A DNA stretch of 64,000 nt, from the NCBI RefSeq assembly GCF_000423485.1, contig NZ_AUIB01000004.1, forward strand, positions 83,492 to 147,491. The letters run 5' to 3'. This document shows, in pieces, positions 8,105 to 16,400 of the stretch (within the stretch, counting starts at the first letter, position 1; every line of letters starts with the position of its first letter). Source of the DNA: Propionimicrobium lymphophilum DSM 4903 (GTDB lineage: Bacteria > Actinomycetota > Actinomycetes > Propionibacteriales > Propionibacteriaceae). The translations under genes and the position numbers were made by a program. The notes under the pieces were generated by a model, which was not told the DNA's origin, did no database searches, and was given only the letters and a program-made list of their open reading frames with translations.

Positions 8105-9874
8105 ATGACTTCTTCCGCCTTCGAGCGAATTTCTCCTGCCTTCCCCCGGCGAGCTCCGTGGGGCACGTCTGCGTCCCTGCGCGCGTGGCAGGCAGAGGCG
8201 CTGGAAAAGTACATGGCTGAGCAGCCCCAGGACTTCCTCGCTGTGGCTACCCCGGGCGCGGGCAAGACGACGTTCGCGCTTAGGATCGCCTCCCAGCTGA
8301 TATCGCAGCGCATCGTTCATCGGGTGATCGTCGTGGTGCCGACAGAGCACCTAAAGACGCAGTGGGCTGATGCTGCCAGCCGCGTCGGTTTGCAGATCGA
8401 TCCAACCGGGCGCGGTGGTCGGGCTGGACGCAGCCGTGAGTACGTCGGGGTGGCCACCACTTACGCAGCCGTCTCGGTTCGGCCGTGGCACTACGAGGCG
8501 CTGTGCGCAAACAACAAGACTTTGGTGATCTTTGACGAGATTCACCATGCTGGTGATTCCCGCAGCTGGGGCGAGGCTGTGCACGATTCTTTCCAGTACG
8601 CCACCCGTCGCCTCGCGCTGACCGGCACCCCGTTCCGCAGCGACGACAACCCGATTCCGTTCGTCGAGTACGAGATGCGCGACGATGGTTCCCAGATCAG
8701 CCGCGCAGACTACGTCTACGGATACGCGGATGCGCTGCGGGATCACGTGGTTAGGCCCGTGATTTTCATGGCCTATGGCGGCCCGATGCGCTGGATCACC
8801 AACACTGGCGACGAGATCGCGGCAAACCTGGGCGAGCCGATGACGAAGGCGTTGACCTCCCAGGCTTGGAGGACCGCGCTGGATCCGAAGGGCCAGTGGA
8901 TATCTTCGGTCTTGCAGGCCGCGGACAAGCGCCTTACGCAGGTGCGTCGTCACCTGCCGGACGCCGGCGGTTTGGTGATTGCATCGAATCAGTCCACGGC
9001 TAGGGCGTATGCCCGGCTGCTCGATCAGATTAGCGGCGAAGAAACCACTGTGGTGCTCTCAGACGATGCCAAGTCGAGCGCAAAGATCGAGGAGTTTTCG
9101 GGCTCCGAGACCCGCTGGATGGTGGCCGTGCGGATGGTCTCCGAGGGCGTCGACGTGCCTCGCCTGGCTGTCGGTGTCTACGCCACCAGCACCTCTACCC
9201 CGCTTTTCTTCGCCCAGGCCGTCGGTCGTTTCGTGCGTGCCCGCAAGCGCGGCGAGACTGCAACGGTATTCCTGCCCACGGTTGCGACCATCCTCGATCA
9301 CGCGGCAAGCCTGGAACTGCAGCGCGACCACGTCCTCGGCGGCCGCAAACCCGACGAAGGCATCTGGGACGAATCCGAGGCCTTGTTGGAGCAGGCCAAT
9401 GCCCGTGAGGCCGCCAGCGACGAGCTCAACAACGAGTTCAAGATGCTGGACTCGGACGCCACCTTCGATCATGTCCTCTACGACTCCCACACCTACGGCA
9501 TGTACGCCGATCCGTCTAGCCGTGACGAGGAGGAATACCTGACGCTGCCCGGCCTTGCCGATTCGGATCTGATGGGCACCATGCTCGCCGATCGCCAGCG
9601 CAGGCAGCTCGCCAGGCACAAGCGCGAAATCAACAAGCAGGTGCGGCGGAAAGAAGTTCCCCCAGACGAGCCGTTGCACCGTGCATTGGCCAATCGCCGC
9701 AAGGAACTAAATACCTTAGTTAGCCGTTTCGCCAGGGTGCGGGGCGTGCCGCACTCACACATTCACGCCCAACTGCGACGCGAATGCGGCGGCCCGAAAC
9801 TCGCCCAGGCAAACACTGGACAGGTCGAGGCGCGAATCAGGCTCGTCCAACGCTGGCTTAACCGCAACAGGTAG
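8105..9874 (+). CDS. DEAD/DEAH-box (SF2) helicase
   Basis: ATP-dependent nucleic-acid translocase of superfamily 2, cytoplasmic. Motif I is ATPGAGKTT (Lys54), motif II is DEIHH (Asp144), motif III is LTGTPFR, and motif VI is QAVGRFVRAR. Both RecA-like domains are therefore complete. A C-terminal extension of about 170 residues is helical and basic (RRQLARHKREINKQVRRK) and looks nucleic-acid binding. Homologues of this size and layout are widespread in actinobacteria without an assigned job. The next gene, a tyrosine phosphatase, starts 10 nt downstream. No nuclease or methylase neighbour suggests restriction. Confidence 0.88.
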   Translation: MTSSAFERISPAFPRRAPWGTSASLRAWQAEALEKYMAEQPQDFLAVATPGAGKTTFALRIASQLISQRIVHRVIVVVPTEHLKTQWADAASRVGLQIDPTGRGGRAGRSREYVGVATTYAAVSVRPWHYEALCANNKTLVIFDEIHHAGDSRSWGEAVHDSFQYATRRLALTGTPFRSDDNPIPFVEYEMRDDGSQISRADYVYGYADALRDHVVRPVIFMAYGGPMRWITNTGDEIAANLGEPMTKALTSQAWRTALDPKGQWISSVLQAADKRLTQVRRHLPDAGGLVIASNQSTARAYARLLDQISGEETTVVLSDDAKSSAKIEEFSGSETRWMVAVRMVSEGVDVPRLAVGVYATSTSTPLFFAQAVGRFVRARKRGETATVFLPTVATILDHAASLELQRDHVLGGRKPDEGIWDESEALLEQANAREAASDELNNEFKMLDSDATFDHVLYDSHTYGMYADPSSRDEEEYLTLPGLADSDLMGTMLADRQRRQLARHKREINKQVRRKEVPPDEPLHRALANRRKELNTLVSRFARVRGVPHSHIHAQLRRECGGPKLAQANTGQVEARIRLVQRWLNRNR

Positions 9875-9884
9875 CCTAAAAGAC

Positions 9885-10334
9885 ATGCAGAAAATACTCT
9901 TTGTTTGCACCGGAAACATCTGCCGCTCGGCGATGGCCGAACAGATCGCCAACTACCTGAGCGGGCAGCGCGGCCTAGACCTAGAGTTCGACTCCGCCGG
10001 CGTCAGTGACGAAGAGCACGGCAACCCGATGGACTCCCGTGCGGTTCGTGTCATGAAGCAGCACGGCTACCCCGTCAGCCCACATCAGGCCAAGCAGGTC
10101 AGCCGTCGAATGTTCGACGAAGCCGACCTGGCCATCGGGTTCACCAACGCGCACGTTTCCCGCATGAAACGAATCGCCCCCGACGCCAACATTCGTCTTA
10201 TGACTGACTTCGACCCCGAAGCCGTGCCTGGCGCCGACATCAGCGACCCCTGGTACGGCGGCCCGGAAGACTTCGAGATCGCCATCTGCGAAATCGAGTC
10301 GGCACTCAAGGGGATGCTCGAAGAAATCGTCTAA
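9885..10334 (+). CDS. Low-molecular-weight protein-tyrosine phosphatase
   Basis: Cytoplasmic phosphatase acting on phosphotyrosine or arsenate-like substrates. The P-loop CTGNICRS begins at Cys8 with Arg14, and the general acid Asp lies in the DPWYGG motif about 30 residues before the C-terminus. At 149 residues it has the usual length. It is close behind the helicase and 77 nt ahead of the pseudokinase gene. Whether it acts on phosphoproteins connected with the neighbouring pseudokinase cannot be told from the sequence. Confidence 0.93.
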   Translation: MQKILFVCTGNICRSAMAEQIANYLSGQRGLDLEFDSAGVSDEEHGNPMDSRAVRVMKQHGYPVSPHQAKQVSRRMFDEADLAIGFTNAHVSRMKRIAPDANIRLMTDFDPEAVPGADISDPWYGGPEDFEIAICEIESALKGMLEEIV

Positions 10335-10411
10335 ACTCGCCCTTTACGGCGGGGACTTCCCGGCCCTCGGGTGAGGTGCTGGCAAACTGGTGGTGCAAGA
10401 AAGGAACCCAC

Positions 10412-12175
10412 GTGCAATCTGATGAGCTCTTCTGGCGCCCGCAAGCGGGCCAGATGGTTGGTGGCCGTTATCGGTTGAACCATGAGCTCTTCGTTTCCGG
10501 CCCTGAGGTCGACGGCTACCGTGCAGCCACGTGGCAGGCCACCGACAACGCCCTTTCGCGTTCGGTCCAGATGCAGATTCTGGGCCCTAGGGACCCGCGC
10601 GTCCCCCGCTTCTTGATGGCTGCCAGGCAGACGGCCGCCACCGACGATTGCCGCTTCTTGAGGGTTCTCGACGCGATGGAGGCCGAGGGGCAAGAGCTGC
10701 TCTCTTTCGTCGTGTGGGAGCATCCCGAGGGCAAGAAGCTGAGCGACGTTCTTTCTTCCACCAGACTGAGCAACGCTGAGGCGGCATACGTCGTTCGCGA
10801 GGTCGCGGCGGCTCTGGCAGCCCCGCACGCTGCAGGAAAGTTCCACGGCAGGCTCGGCTTGCGAAACATCCTGGTGACGCTCGAGGGTGACATCAGGGTG
10901 TGCGGTTTTCTGACCGACGGCGTCATTTTCGGCGACGAGCACGAGCAAAACTGGTCTAGGCGCGAGCAACAGGATCTTCGCGATTTGGGTATGCTGCTCT
11001 ATACCTGCCTGACTGGTTGCGCACCTGTTTGCGATGAGGCTTCGCGCGACGGGCTGCCCGCGGCTCCCAGGCGTGGGGCCGGTGAAAAGCAGCACTGGGT
11101 CACCCCGAAGGAACTGCGCACATCCACAAATTCTGGCCTGGACAAGGTGGCGATGATGCTGCTCGGCGAGGCCAAAATGCGCTTCGGCACAGCTGATGAG
11201 CTTGCCACCACGCTCACCAGAATCTTGGCCAGCACCGAGCCGAAGGCCGAACTGCAGTCGAAGATGCGTGCCATGCGTTTTGCCAATTTGCCGCCCGAAA
11301 TGCCGATGGCTAGCCAGGACGACAAAGCCACCGAGATCGTTTCCAATAAAGCCGCTGTGACTAGGCGAGATGGCGCTTTTCAGGGGTCGGAAGCGCCAAC
11401 CCAAGAGTTTCGCGAAGTGGTGCCCGACGAGGCCCCGACGCAGATTGCCCCTGCCGTCGATGTGTCTGCCTACGAACCCCAATACGACGACCCCCCGACT
11501 GCTCTGCAGCCCGCTTACGTCGATGAGGTCTCTGACGTAGCGGAACCGGAGAAGTCCATCCCCATTTCTGCCAGGCAGCGTCCGGTGGCTCCTGCGAAAT
11601 TCGCCCAGCGTAGGATTATCGCGCTCGTGGCGATCTTGGTGGTGCTCTGCTTGGTGCTGGTGATGGTCGTTCGTGGTTGCTCAGGTGCAGGCGAGCCCGC
11701 AGCAGCCACCGAGATCGTAAACGTTTTCAGCTTTGACCCTGTCGCAGACGGCGGCGGCGAAGACGAACGCTCCGAGACGGACCAGCTCGCCCACGACGGC
11801 GACCCGAACACTGCCTGGACCACCTGGACCTACTACGGCAGCGAGAAATTCGGCAATCTGAAGACCGGCGCCGGAATGGTTCTCGACCTCGGAAAGCCCC
11901 AGCCGCTCGGCGGGGTGCACCTATTGCTGGATAGCTCCCCCGTAGATGTTCAGCTGATGATTCCAGCTGCAGATCCTGGTGCAGATCAGCCTCCGATGGA
12001 CACCGTAAACAGCTGGCAGACCGTCACGCAGGCGTCGCAGGCGGGTTCCGATATAGTTTTGCGCCCAGACCAACCGGTCACCACCAGGTGGGTGCTGGTC
12101 TACTTCACCACGCTGCCGGCCATCGCCGAGGGGCAATTCCGCACAGGTATTTCCGAGGTGAATCTCGTCGAGTAG
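10412..12175 (+). CDS. Membrane-spanning pseudokinase with extracellular discoidin-like domain (MviN C-terminal type)
   Basis: An N-terminal Ser/Thr-kinase fold (about residues 10-270) lacks the catalytic residues. The HRD-loop region reads HGRLGLRN with no catalytic Asp, the DFG region reads CGFL, and no clear VAIK lysine is visible. A Pro/Ala/Glu-rich linker leads to one membrane helix (ALVAILVVLCLVLVMVV) and an extracellular domain with the DGDPNTAWTTWTYYG pattern. This is the layout of the C-terminal half of mycobacterial MviN, where the pseudokinase recruits FhaA to control the lipid II flippase. Here it is a separate gene and the flippase is not next to it. GTG 10412 is preferred because AAGGA at 10401-10405 lies 6 nt before it. 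Confidence 0.85.
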   Translation: MQSDELFWRPQAGQMVGGRYRLNHELFVSGPEVDGYRAATWQATDNALSRSVQMQILGPRDPRVPRFLMAARQTAATDDCRFLRVLDAMEAEGQELLSFVVWEHPEGKKLSDVLSSTRLSNAEAAYVVREVAAALAAPHAAGKFHGRLGLRNILVTLEGDIRVCGFLTDGVIFGDEHEQNWSRREQQDLRDLGMLLYTCLTGCAPVCDEASRDGLPAAPRRGAGEKQHWVTPKELRTSTNSGLDKVAMMLLGEAKMRFGTADELATTLTRILASTEPKAELQSKMRAMRFANLPPEMPMASQDDKATEIVSNKAAVTRRDGAFQGSEAPTQEFREVVPDEAPTQIAPAVDVSAYEPQYDDPPTALQPAYVDEVSDVAEPEKSIPISARQRPVAPAKFAQRRIIALVAILVVLCLVLVMVVRGCSGAGEPAAATEIVNVFSFDPVADGGGEDERSETDQLAHDGDPNTAWTTWTYYGSEKFGNLKTGAGMVLDLGKPQPLGGVHLLLDSSPVDVQLMIPAADPGADQPPMDTVNSWQTVTQASQAGSDIVLRPDQPVTTRWVLVYFTTLPAIAEGQFRTGISEVNLVE

Positions 12176-12247
12176 AAACTCTTTGTCGTGCCAGGACATA
12201 AAACGGGCGATTCTTGCGTTGCATAGGGAAAGTTCTTAAGGAGAGAT

Positions 12248-13243
12248 ATGCAGTCAGTTCAGCTGAACACCGGCATCACGCTTCCGGACGCCTCCACACA
12301 GGCGGTTGACGTTTCTCAGGAGATCCGCGATGTCATCATTATCGGCAGCGGCCCGGCCGGTTACACCGCGGCTATTTACGCTGCGCGCGCCCAGCTCAAG
12401 CCCTTGGTGTTCGAAGGTCAGCTCGATGCAGGTGGCGCCCTGATGACCACCACCGAGGTCGAGAACTTCCCCGGTTTTTCGAAGGGCATTCAGGGCCCAG
12501 ACCTGATGGCCGAGATGAGGGCCCAGGTAGAGCGTTTTGGCGCTGAACTGGTAGCCGAGGACGTCGAGAGCGTTGATTTGAGCAGCGACATCAAGCTGGT
12601 GACTGATTCTCGCGGCACACAGCATCGTGCCCGCACGGTGATTCTCGCCATGGGTTCCGCCTATCGCAAGCTGGGAATTCCCGATGAGGAAACCTACTCT
12701 GGCCGAGGCGTCAGCTGGTGTGCAACCTGTGACGGTTTCTTCTACCAGGGCAAGGACATCGCCGTGGTCGGTGGAGGCGATTCCGCGGTCGAGGAGGCCA
12801 CTTTCTTGACCCGATTCGCTAATTCGGTGACGCTCATTCACCGTCGAAACGAGCTTCGTGCCTCCGCGATCATGGCTGAGCGTGCCAAGAACGATCCCAA
12901 GATTAAGTTCGCCTGGAATAGCCAGGTCGTCGGCATGGGTGGAGACGGTAAACTCGCTGAGGTAACTCTGCGCGATACGGTCACCGGTGAAGAGCGCAAA
13001 CTCGCTGTCGAGGGACTGTTCGAGGCCATCGGTCACGACCCCCGCTCTGCTCTCGTCAAAGATCAGGTCTCTTGTGATGATTCTGGTTACGTTTTGGTTG
13101 AGGGCCAGAGCTCTGCAACTAACGTTCCTGGCGTTTTCGCCTGCGGTGATCTCGTAGACCACACTTATCGTCAGGCAATTACGGCTGCCGGCTCCGGAGC
13201 TAAGGCCGCGCTGGACGCAGAACGCTTTCTACTCGATAACTAA
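12248..13243 (+). CDS. trxB: Thioredoxin reductase
   Basis: FAD- and NADPH-dependent enzyme that reduces thioredoxin in the cytoplasm. The FAD-binding GSGPAG is at residues 33-38, the redox-active pair is C158-A-T-C161, and the NADPH site is [10 protein letters not shown]. The C-terminal FAD motif (VFACGDL) is also present. The first 25 residues or so extend beyond the usual N-terminus; the ATG has a strong AAGGAGAG site. trxA follows after 15 nt, forming the standard trxB-trxA operon. Confidence 0.97.
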   Translation: MQSVQLNTGITLPDASTQAVDVSQEIRDVIIIGSGPAGYTAAIYAARAQLKPLVFEGQLDAGGALMTTTEVENFPGFSKGIQGPDLMAEMRAQVERFGAELVAEDVESVDLSSDIKLVTDSRGTQHRARTVILAMGSAYRKLGIPDEETYSGRGVSWCATCDGFFYQGKDIAVVGGGDSAVEEATFLTRFANSVTLIHRRNELRASAIMAERAKNDPKIKFAWNSQVVGMGGDGKLAEVTLRDTVTGEERKLAVEGLFEAIGHDPRSALVKDQVSCDDSGYVLVEGQSSATNVPGVFACGDLVDHTYRQAITAAGSGAKAALDAERFLLDN

Positions 13244-13258
13244 TAAGGAGAAATATCT

Positions 13259-13576
13259 ATGGCAGTAAAAGAGGTAACGGACGCTGACTTCGACTCCGTT
13301 GTGAAGGGCAGCTCAAATCTGGTCATTGTGGATTACTGGGCAGACTGGTGCGGCCCCTGCCGTCAGCTCGCTCCTATTCTCGACGAGCTCTCGGGTGAAT
13401 ACTCCAACGTAGATTTTTTGAAGTTGGACACCAATGCTAACCCCAAGATTCCGATGCGCGAAGGCGTCATGGCTCTTCCGACGCTGCAGTTCTGGAAGAA
13501 CGGCGAGATCGTCAAGGTTGTGCAGGGCGGCAAACCGCGTAATACGCTTAAGAGCATTATCGATGAGTTGGCTTAA
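13259..13576 (+). CDS. trxA: Thioredoxin
   Basis: Cytoplasmic protein-disulfide reductant and partner of the reductase encoded 15 nt upstream. The active site is W30-C-G-P-C34, and a cis-Pro is present in LPTLQFW. Length 105 residues is standard. AAGGAG precedes the ATG. The operon ends with the strong hairpin at 13597-13630, and the - strand parB gene converges from the other side. Confidence 0.97.
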   Translation: MAVKEVTDADFDSVVKGSSNLVIVDYWADWCGPCRQLAPILDELSGEYSNVDFLKLDTNANPKIPMREGVMALPTLQFWKNGEIVKVVQGGKPRNTLKSIIDELA

Positions 13577-13596
13577 CCATAAAGTTATATACCTAT

Positions 13597-13630
13597 AAAG
13601 CGCTATGTCGAAATGTCGACATAGCGCTTT
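13597..13630. terminator. Perfect 15-bp stem hairpin after trxA
   Basis: Arms at 13597-13611 and 13616-13630 are exact reverse complements around a 4-nt loop (AATG). On the + strand it is followed by ATTTATGTCTTTT, a broken T tract. It most likely ends the trxBA transcript and may also stop read-through from parB. The right arm contains ATGTCGACAT, a 10-mer also found at the centre of the rsmG palindrome. Confidence 0.75.
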
Positions 13631-13771
13631 ATTTATGTCTTTTGACGTGCTCGTTCGTTTCTATGCCCATCCAGGCCATTTGTTTTTTGAAACGTTGCCG
13701 GTCGCCTTGCGGCTCTTGTTTTTGAGAGGCCGCTGGGCTTTGCAAACATCCTTCGACGTCTCGAGTAGTTG

Positions 13772-13787
13772 TGTTTCACGTGAAACA
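13772..13787. promoter_or_regulatory. parS site 1
   Basis: TGTTTCACGTGAAACA, a perfect 16-bp match to the universal parS consensus bound by ParB. It lies in the gene-free stretch between trxA and parB. Confidence 0.97.
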
Positions 13788-13806
13788 TTTTCTCTTTAAT
13801 TACTTA

Positions 13807-13820
13807 GTGTCACGCGAAAC
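13807..13820. promoter_or_regulatory. Degenerate parS-like site
   Basis: GTGTCACGCGAAAC differs from the parS core at two of 14 positions and lies 20 bp from parS site 1. It may be a decayed or weak ParB site. Confidence 0.5.
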
Positions 13821-13889
13821 GGTCTCTTGAACTAGGTTGGTGGGGGATTCGATTGTTGCGTAAAGGCTAGAGTTTGGGCTGGCTGCTCT

Positions 13890-13905
13890 TGTTTCACGTG
13901 AAACA
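13890..13905. promoter_or_regulatory. parS site 2
   Basis: TGTTTCACGTGAAACA, a perfect 16-bp parS, 118 bp from site 1. The 13577-13999 stretch has no gene that I can support; apparent short reading frames through it are translations of the parS palindromes. Confidence 0.97.
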
Positions 13906-13985
13906 CTTTCAGTCGTTCTCCCTTAAATTCTGGCATTTGTCGGGAAAGCGAAAAAAGGGTCTAGGTGTTAAACCTAGAGTCTTCA

Positions 13986-14001
13986 TGTTTCACGTGAAAC
14001 T
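13986..14001. promoter_or_regulatory. parS site 3
   Basis: TGTTTCACGTGAAACT, 15 of 16 bases of the consensus. It overlaps the stop codon of parB. Confidence 0.95.
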
Positions 14002-14890
14002 ATTCAAGTATTTGCAGTATTCTCTTCAGATCGCCTTCGTCCGCGAATTCAATGGTGACTTTGCCCTTCTTGGCACCCATTGTTAGCTTTACCCGAGTGT
14101 CGAGGAGGTCGGCAAGCCTGTCTGCAACGCTGGCAAGCTCGGGCGATACTTCTCTTTTTGCGGGTGTAGGTTTTTTCTGCTCCCCTCCTGGCTTATACAT
14201 GGCGACGAGCTCTTCTGCTGCTCGCACCGAAAGACCTTCTGCAACGATTCGTTGCGCCAACTGTTCTTGAGCTAGAGGATCGGTTAAAGCAAGGAGTGCT
14301 CTAGCGTGACCCGCGCTCAAAACTTCCGCTGCCACCCTGCGCTGAACTGAAGCCGGAAGCTTCAAGAGGCGAAGTGTGTTTGAAATGTGTGGACGAGACT
14401 TCTTGATGCGGGTGGCCAGTTCCTCTTGTGAGCAGTCGAAATCGTCCAAAAGCTGCTGATAAGCAGCGGCTTCTTCGAGCGGGTTGAGTTGAACCCTGTG
14501 TAGGTTCTCCAAGAGAGCGTCGCGAAGTAGGTCTTGGTCGTCAGTGGCTCGAACAATTGCAGGAATTGCCTTTAGGCCAGCTAGTTTGTGTGCGCGCCAG
14601 CGTCGCTCACCCATGATTAACTCGAAGCCGTCTCCTTTTTCACGTACCACAATCGGTTGCAGCAGCCCGACTTCTTTTACAGAAGCTGCGAGCTCCTCAA
14701 GGTCTTCTTCGTCGAATACCTGACGTGGCTGCGCTGGGTTTGGATGAATCTTCGAAACGGCGATTTCTTTGAAATACGAGCCGTCTGGCATCTTATCCGA
14801 AGCTTGCTGAGGGTTAGCCTCTGAAATTCCATCTGTCCGCGTGAAAAGTTCGCCCAGTCCCCTGCCAAGTCCGCCTTTGCCAGCGCTCAT
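14000..14890 (-). CDS. parB: Chromosome-partitioning protein ParB
   Basis: CTP-dependent DNA clamp that loads at parS and works with ParA in origin segregation and SMC loading. The N-terminus (GLGRGLGELF) is typical. The CTP-binding region has PRQVFDEEDLEELAASV and GERRWRA, and the helix-turn-helix follows (QEELATRIKKSRPHISNTLRLL). The C-terminal dimer domain ends in KVTIEFADEGDLKRIL. Length 296 residues. It lies downstream of parA but is separated from it by an intrinsic terminator, so it may have its own promoter or rely on read-through. Confidence 0.97.
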   Translation of the reverse strand: MSAGKGGLGRGLGELFTRTDGISEANPQQASDKMPDGSYFKEIAVSKIHPNPAQPRQVFDEEDLEELAASVKEVGLLQPIVVREKGDGFELIMGERRWRAHKLAGLKAIPAIVRATDDQDLLRDALLENLHRVQLNPLEEAAAYQQLLDDFDCSQEELATRIKKSRPHISNTLRLLKLPASVQRRVAAEVLSAGHARALLALTDPLAQEQLAQRIVAEGLSVRAAEELVAMYKPGGEQKKPTPAKREVSPELASVADRLADLLDTRVKLTMGAKKGKVTIEFADEGDLKRILQILE

Positions 14891-14903
14891 TCAAGCTCCT
14901 AAT

Positions 14904-14936
14904 AAAAAAAGTCTGCCGAACGTTTCGGCAGACTTT
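14904..14936 (-). terminator. Intrinsic terminator between parA and parB
   Basis: Arms at 14908-14920 and 14924-14936 are exact 13-nt complements with a 3-nt loop (CGT). On the - strand the stem is followed directly by seven T (A run at 14904-14910). It is oriented to stop transcripts leaving parA before they enter parB, whose ATG is only 14 nt past the T run. Confidence 0.85.
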
Positions 14937-14942
14937 AGATTA

Positions 14943-15758
14943 TCATCGCGTGGAAAGCTCGTAGGCAACTTTTCTGTAGGCCTTCGCACCAACTGATTTA
15001 GGGTCGTACTCCAAAATCGTTTGACCGTAGCTTGGTGCCTCGCTGATTCGTACTGATCTCGAGATGACGGTCTTAATGATTTGGTCTGGGAAGTGTTTAG
15101 CGATTTCCGCTGCGACCTGGCTTGAAAGCTTCGTGCGAGCGTCGTACATCGTCAGCAAAATTCCGGTCACACGCAGATTCGGGTTCAAATTCTGTCGAAT
15201 CATCGATATGGTGTGCATCAACTGGGTCAGACCCTCGAGTGCGTAATACTCAGTCTGAATAGGTATCAAAAGCTCACTAGCAGCGACCATTGCGTTAACG
15301 GTCAATAAGCTGAGTGACGGAGGGCAGTCGAAAAAAACCCAATCGACGTCGTTTGATTCTTCGTAATCTTTTAACGCCTGAGCAATGCGCTGTTCACGTG
15401 CAATCATCGACACTAGCTCAATCTCTGATGCTGAAAGATCGACAGTTGCTGGCAAAACCTTCAGGTTTTCAGATTCCGGAGAACTCTGAGCAAGATCTGC
15501 GATGCTCTCGTGGCCGATCAGCACCTCATACGTGCCTTTAGTGCCAGGAGAATGCTCGATGCCAAGAGCCGTAGACGCATTTCCCTGTGGGTCCATGTCT
15601 ATCAACAGAACCTTGTGACCCTCGCGAGCTAATGCGGAAGCTACGTTGACTGCAGTTGTTGTCTTCCCCACTCCCCCTTTTTGGTTTGCCACAACCACTC
15701 TGCGGGTTTGTTCAGGAACAGGAATGGTGAAATCCGTTTCACGTGAAACATTCGCCAT
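14943..15758 (-). CDS. parA: Chromosome-partitioning ATPase ParA
   Basis: Deviant Walker ATPase (Soj/MinD family) that moves ParB-parS complexes. The deviant Walker A is KGGVGKTTT near residue 27, Walker A' is LLIDMDPQGNAST, and Walker B is VFFDCPPSL. Length 271 residues. The first codons (MANVSRETDF) contain parS site 4. Its ATG overlaps the rsmG stop codon by one base, with AAGGAGA as ribosome binding site, so it is translationally coupled to rsmG. Confidence 0.97.
   Translation of the reverse strand: MANVSRETDFTIPVPEQTRRVVVANQKGGVGKTTTAVNVASALAREGHKVLLIDMDPQGNASTALGIEHSPGTKGTYEVLIGHESIADLAQSSPESENLKVLPATVDLSASEIELVSMIAREQRIAQALKDYEESNDVDWVFFDCPPSLSLLTVNAMVAASELLIPIQTEYYALEGLTQLMHTISMIRQNLNPNLRVTGILLTMYDARTKLSSQVAAEIAKHFPDQIIKTVISRSVRISEAPSYGQTILEYDPKSVGAKAYRKVAYELSTR
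15735..15750. promoter_or_regulatory. parS site 4, inside the parA coding sequence
   Basis: CGTTTCACGTGAAACA, 15 of 16 bases of the consensus, embedded in codons 3-8 of parA and encoding VSRET. ParB bound here could repress or spread over the parA start. Confidence 0.95.
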
Positions 15759-16381
15759 TACTTCTCCTTAGATGTGACTCGAACGATCCATGTCGGTTCT
15801 GAATTGGCTAAAGCGTGAGCCTCGATAATCTCTGCGCTGGCCCTAAGCTTCTTAAGTTTAGCTCTACTCTTCTCCACTTCAACGGAAGCGTTTTTGCCTT
15901 TGAGGGCAATCAGTTGTCCCTTTGGCAAGAAGAGATCGCAAGTGAATCCTAAAAGCTTTGGTAAAGCCGCAACTGCCCTAGCCGTAACGACGTCAAACTT
16001 CTCTTGGACGTCTTCTGAGCGGCCTCGAATTACTCTGACTCGATCGGCTAGCCCAAGTTCGTCAATTGCTAGCTCAAGAAAGTTTGCCCGTCGTTCAAGC
16101 GACTCAATGAGCGTGACGTCGATGTCATCCCTAGCTATCGCTATTACCAAGCCTGGCAGGCCGGCTCCGCTGCCGACGTCAGCGACTTTCGCATTTGCAG
16201 GAATGAAATCAACAAGAACTGCGCAGTTGAGGATGTGTCGACTCCAAATGCGCTCGTTCTCGCTTGGGCCAAGGAGACCCCATTCGTTTCCACGATTAGT
16301 CAATATGTCGACATATTGACTAATCATCTTTTCGTCTTTGAATAAATTGAGGGTGCCCTCCGGCATCTTCTCTGTCGCCAC
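15758..16381 (-). CDS. rsmG: 16S rRNA (guanine-527-N7) methyltransferase
   Basis: SAM-dependent methylation of G527 in 16S rRNA, cytoplasmic. The SAM-binding motif is VADVGSGAGLPGLVIAIA, preceded by the family pattern RIWSRHILNCAVL. GTG 16381 is chosen because GGGAGG lies 7 nt before it; a TTG at 16396 and an internal ATG at 16327 are alternatives. Length 207 residues fits. Residues 19-29 are encoded by a perfect 32-bp palindrome. It is flanked by jag upstream and parA downstream in the standard order. Confidence 0.95.
   Translation of the reverse strand: MATEKMPEGTLNLFKDEKMISQYVDILTNRGNEWGLLGPSENERIWSRHILNCAVLVDFIPANAKVADVGSGAGLPGLVIAIARDDIDVTLIESLERRANFLELAIDELGLADRVRVIRGRSEDVQEKFDVVTARAVAALPKLLGFTCDLFLPKGQLIALKGKNASVEVEKSRAKLKKLRASAEIIEAHALANSEPTWIVRVTSKEK
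16294..16325. repeat. Perfect 32-bp palindrome within rsmG
   Basis: Bases 16294-16309 are the exact reverse complement of 16310-16325, with no spacer; the centre is GTCGAC. The arms are AT-rich (GATTAGTCAATATGTC). It begins right after the internal ATG at 16327-16325. A uniform-base estimate gives about 1.5e-5 such 16-bp perfect arms expected in 64 kb, so chance is unlikely. Possible roles are a protein-binding site or a cruciform; the sequence does not say which. Confidence 0.9.
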
Positions 16382-16400
16382 CAGGGCACCTCCCAACTAA

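Noticed and set aside
13874-14086. Short + strand frames through the region after trxA
   Set aside because: Their peptides are translations of parS palindromes (for example FHVKHF) and overlap the parB end in antisense.
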